A stretch of DNA of 7,364 nt, from contig DMNK01000073.1 of NCBI GenBank assembly GCA_003453695.1, positions 1,517-8,880 of the forward strand, written 5' to 3'. The DNA comes from Acidimicrobiaceae bacterium (GTDB lineage Bacteria > Actinomycetota > Acidimicrobiia > Acidimicrobiales > UBA8190). Under the pieces are notes generated by a model, which was not told the origin of the DNA, searched no databases, and saw only the letters and a program-made list of their open reading frames with translations. This document shows positions 6,528 to 7,364 of the stretch, in pieces (within the stretch, counting starts at the first letter, position 1; every line of letters begins with the position of its first letter). A program made the translations under genes and the position numbers.

Positions 6528-6969
6528 CAGATTGCTCCACGGGCCGCCATTTCCACACGACGTACTCGTGCTCGTCGTCCTCGTAGAGGGTGTCGAGGAC
6601 CAGCTCCACCTCGTCGCCGATGGCGAGGTCGGTGGCGGTGACGCCGGGGACCACCTGGCCCAGGACCACCATCTCCTCGGCGGCCAGCTCGACGGCGGCG
6701 ATGCAGAAGGGCTCGTAGGGCTCGGCCGCCACGTACGGCTCGGGTGGCTGGTAGCGGGCGTCGGTGTAGGACCAGATCCGTCCCGTCCGGCTGAGGGGCA
6801 CCTCGTCGAACTCGGTGCCGGCGCAGTCGGGGTTCCGGCAGAAGGACGCCTCCTTGGGGAAGGCGATGGTGCCGCACACCCGGCACTTGCTGCCGAGCAG
6901 CGCCGGTGCCTGGGCGTCCAGGGTGAACCATCCCTCTCGGGCGGCGGTGGGCGTCTTGGCCTGGGCCAT
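6520..6969 (-). CDS. DUF35 zinc-ribbon / OB-fold protein, partner of the thiolase
   Basis: DUF35 (ChsH2 C-terminal/OB-fold acyl-CoA-associated) proteins combine a rubredoxin-like zinc ribbon with an OB fold and form complexes with thiolase-fold proteins, acting as substrate-channelling or structural subunits. Here four cysteines in a CX2C-X11-CX4C arrangement (C29, C32, C44, C49) form the zinc ribbon, preceded by a short N-terminal helix region (GWFTLDAQAPALLGSK). Residues about 55-149 carry the OB-fold pattern (GRIWSYTDARYQPP, then MVVLGQVVPGV and a GDEVELVLDTLYEDDEHEYVVWKW end). At 149 residues it is a stand-alone DUF35 protein, not a fusion to a MaoC domain as in ChsH2. ATG at 6969 has no Shine-Dalgarno, but a -10-like element ends six bases before it, so a leaderless mRNA is likely. 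The gene overlaps the thiolase start by 8 bases, which fits two subunits made in equal amounts. Confidence 0.88.
   Translation of the reverse strand: MAQAKTPTAAREGWFTLDAQAPALLGSKCRVCGTIAFPKEASFCRNPDCAGTEFDEVPLSRTGRIWSYTDARYQPPEPYVAAEPYEPFCIAAVELAAEEMVVLGQVVPGVTATDLAIGDEVELVLDTLYEDDEHEYVVWKWRPVEQSGA
6535..6538 (-). promoter_or_regulatory. Ribosome binding site of the thiolase-like gene
   Basis: GGAG on the minus strand lies seven bases before GTG at 6527, inside the end of the DUF35 gene. It supports the overlapping start and coupled translation of the two subunits. Confidence 0.55.
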
Positions 6970-6975
6970 CGAGCG

Positions 6976-7002
6976 AGTCTAACGCCGCGTCAGATTCGTC
7001 AA
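6976..7002 (-). promoter_or_regulatory. Candidate leaderless promoter of the DUF35-thiolase-crotonase genes
   Basis: On the minus strand, TTGACG (7002-6997) is followed after 15 bases by TAGACT (6981-6976), which fits the actinobacterial TANNNT -10 element. Six bases then lead directly to ATG at 6969, so transcription would begin at or next to the A of the start codon. The absence of a Shine-Dalgarno before this ATG agrees. The spacer is shorter than the usual 16-18 bases, so the -35 part is less certain. The -35 element overlaps the TGA of the cupin gene. Confidence 0.4.
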
Positions 7003-7328
7003 AGTTTGAAGATGACCACGTATCTCGAGGCGGTGAGCGCCTCGAAGTCGGAGTGGACGGACCCGGCGGCAGCGGCGTAGCCGTCGTCGGCGCGCATGGT
7101 CTGGCCCTGGTTGCGGATCTCCCCTTCGGCCAGGAAGAAGAACTCGGCGTTGGTGTGCTCGTGCGGTGAGCCCACGTAGCCGGCCTCCGCCTCGATGAGC
7201 GTCACCATGTAGCCGTCGGCTTCGCCGAGGATCCTGGCCCTCGCCTTGCCGCCTTCGCCCCACGGCATCCACTCCGCCTCGGCGGCGCGGCGGATGTCCC
7301 AGCGGTCGAGCTGTTGCTCTGTCTGCAT
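6999..7328 (-). CDS. Small single-domain cupin protein
   Basis: This 109-residue protein has a conserved beta-barrel cupin domain. Motif 1 is clear: G50 and PHEHTNAEFFFLAEG with metal-ligand candidates H56, H58 and E62 in the HXH-X3-E-X6-G spacing. Motif 2 (DDGYAAAAGSVHSDFEA) keeps the Gly and H92 but lacks the usual Pro. Such small cupins bind a divalent metal and act as dioxygenases, isomerases or ligand-binding sensors; the exact role cannot be assigned. ATG at 7328 is preferred over the GTG at 7337 because GAGG lies eight bases before the ATG and would overlap the GTG. It is separated from the DUF35 gene by 29 bases that hold a possible promoter, so it may be transcribed separately or read through into the operon. 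Confidence 0.82.
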   Translation of the reverse strand: MQTEQQLDRWDIRRAAEAEWMPWGEGGKARARILGEADGYMVTLIEAEAGYVGSPHEHTNAEFFFLAEGEIRNQGQTMRADDGYAAAAGSVHSDFEALTASRYVVIFKL

Positions 7329-7336
7329 GTGGTGCA

Positions 7337-7340
7337 CCTC
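7337..7340 (-). promoter_or_regulatory. Ribosome binding site deciding the cupin start
   Basis: A purine-rich run ending in GAGG on the minus strand lies eight bases before ATG at 7328. The alternative GTG start at 7337 overlaps this element, so ATG is the better start. Confidence 0.6.
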
Positions 7341-7364
7341 TCTCTCGTGGCGATCAAGCGACTG

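Noticed and set aside
7329..7337. GTG at 7337 as the cupin start.
   Set aside because: It overlaps the best Shine-Dalgarno element; ATG at 7328 has the right spacing.
1..7364. tRNA, rRNA, CRISPR arrays, insertion sequences, attachment sites, riboswitches.
   Set aside because: Looked for on both strands by eye; no repeats with spacers, terminal inverted repeats, transposase motifs or RNA-gene sequence were recognised.

Overview
The window is very GC-rich, with G or C at almost every third codon position, frequent GTG starts and tightly packed or overlapping genes. This points to a high-GC actinomycete. The gene content (lipid-transfer thiolase with a DUF35 partner, EchA-like crotonase) fits Actinomycetota, possibly an Acidimicrobiia-like lineage, but the lineage is inference and no rRNA or marker gene is present. 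The window looks chromosomal: no mobile element, tRNA, rRNA or CRISPR array is visible.

Layout, left to right. (1) At 2-1276 on the plus strand is the 3' part of a gene for a membrane-anchored protein with a periplasmic-binding-protein-like (Leu/Ile/Val receptor fold) extracytoplasmic domain; its start probably lies outside the window. (2) Everything else is on the minus strand. Reading in transcription order from the right edge: a small cupin (7328-6999), a DUF35 zinc-ribbon/OB-fold protein (6969-6520), an SCP2/lipid-transfer-type thiolase homologue (6527-5334), a crotonase-family protein (5319-4486), then the biotin genes bioA (4423-3095), bioF (3089-1926) and bioD (1929-1198). The bioD end runs 79 bases into the convergent plus-strand gene.

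How the genes fit together. BioF, BioA and BioD catalyse three consecutive late steps of biotin synthesis (pimeloyl thioester to KAPA to DAPA to dethiobiotin). The three genes are close-coupled: a 5-base gap between bioA and bioF, and a GTGA overlap between bioF and bioD. bioB and the genes that make the pimeloyl precursor are not in the window. The DUF35-thiolase pair overlaps by 8 bases and probably forms a heteromeric complex acting on acyl-CoAs; the crotonase follows after 14 bases. A candidate leaderless promoter lies directly before the DUF35 gene, overlapping the cupin stop codon, so DUF35-thiolase-crotonase (and perhaps bioAFD after a 62-base gap) may be one transcript.

Most notable points: BioA resembles the Bacillus, lysine-using type rather than the SAM-using type of E. 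coli and mycobacteria. The thiolase homologue lacks the usual catalytic histidines, and the crotonase lacks the second catalytic glutamate. The acyl-CoA module next to bioAFD raises a speculative link to pimeloyl supply. I saw no clearly unprecedented system.
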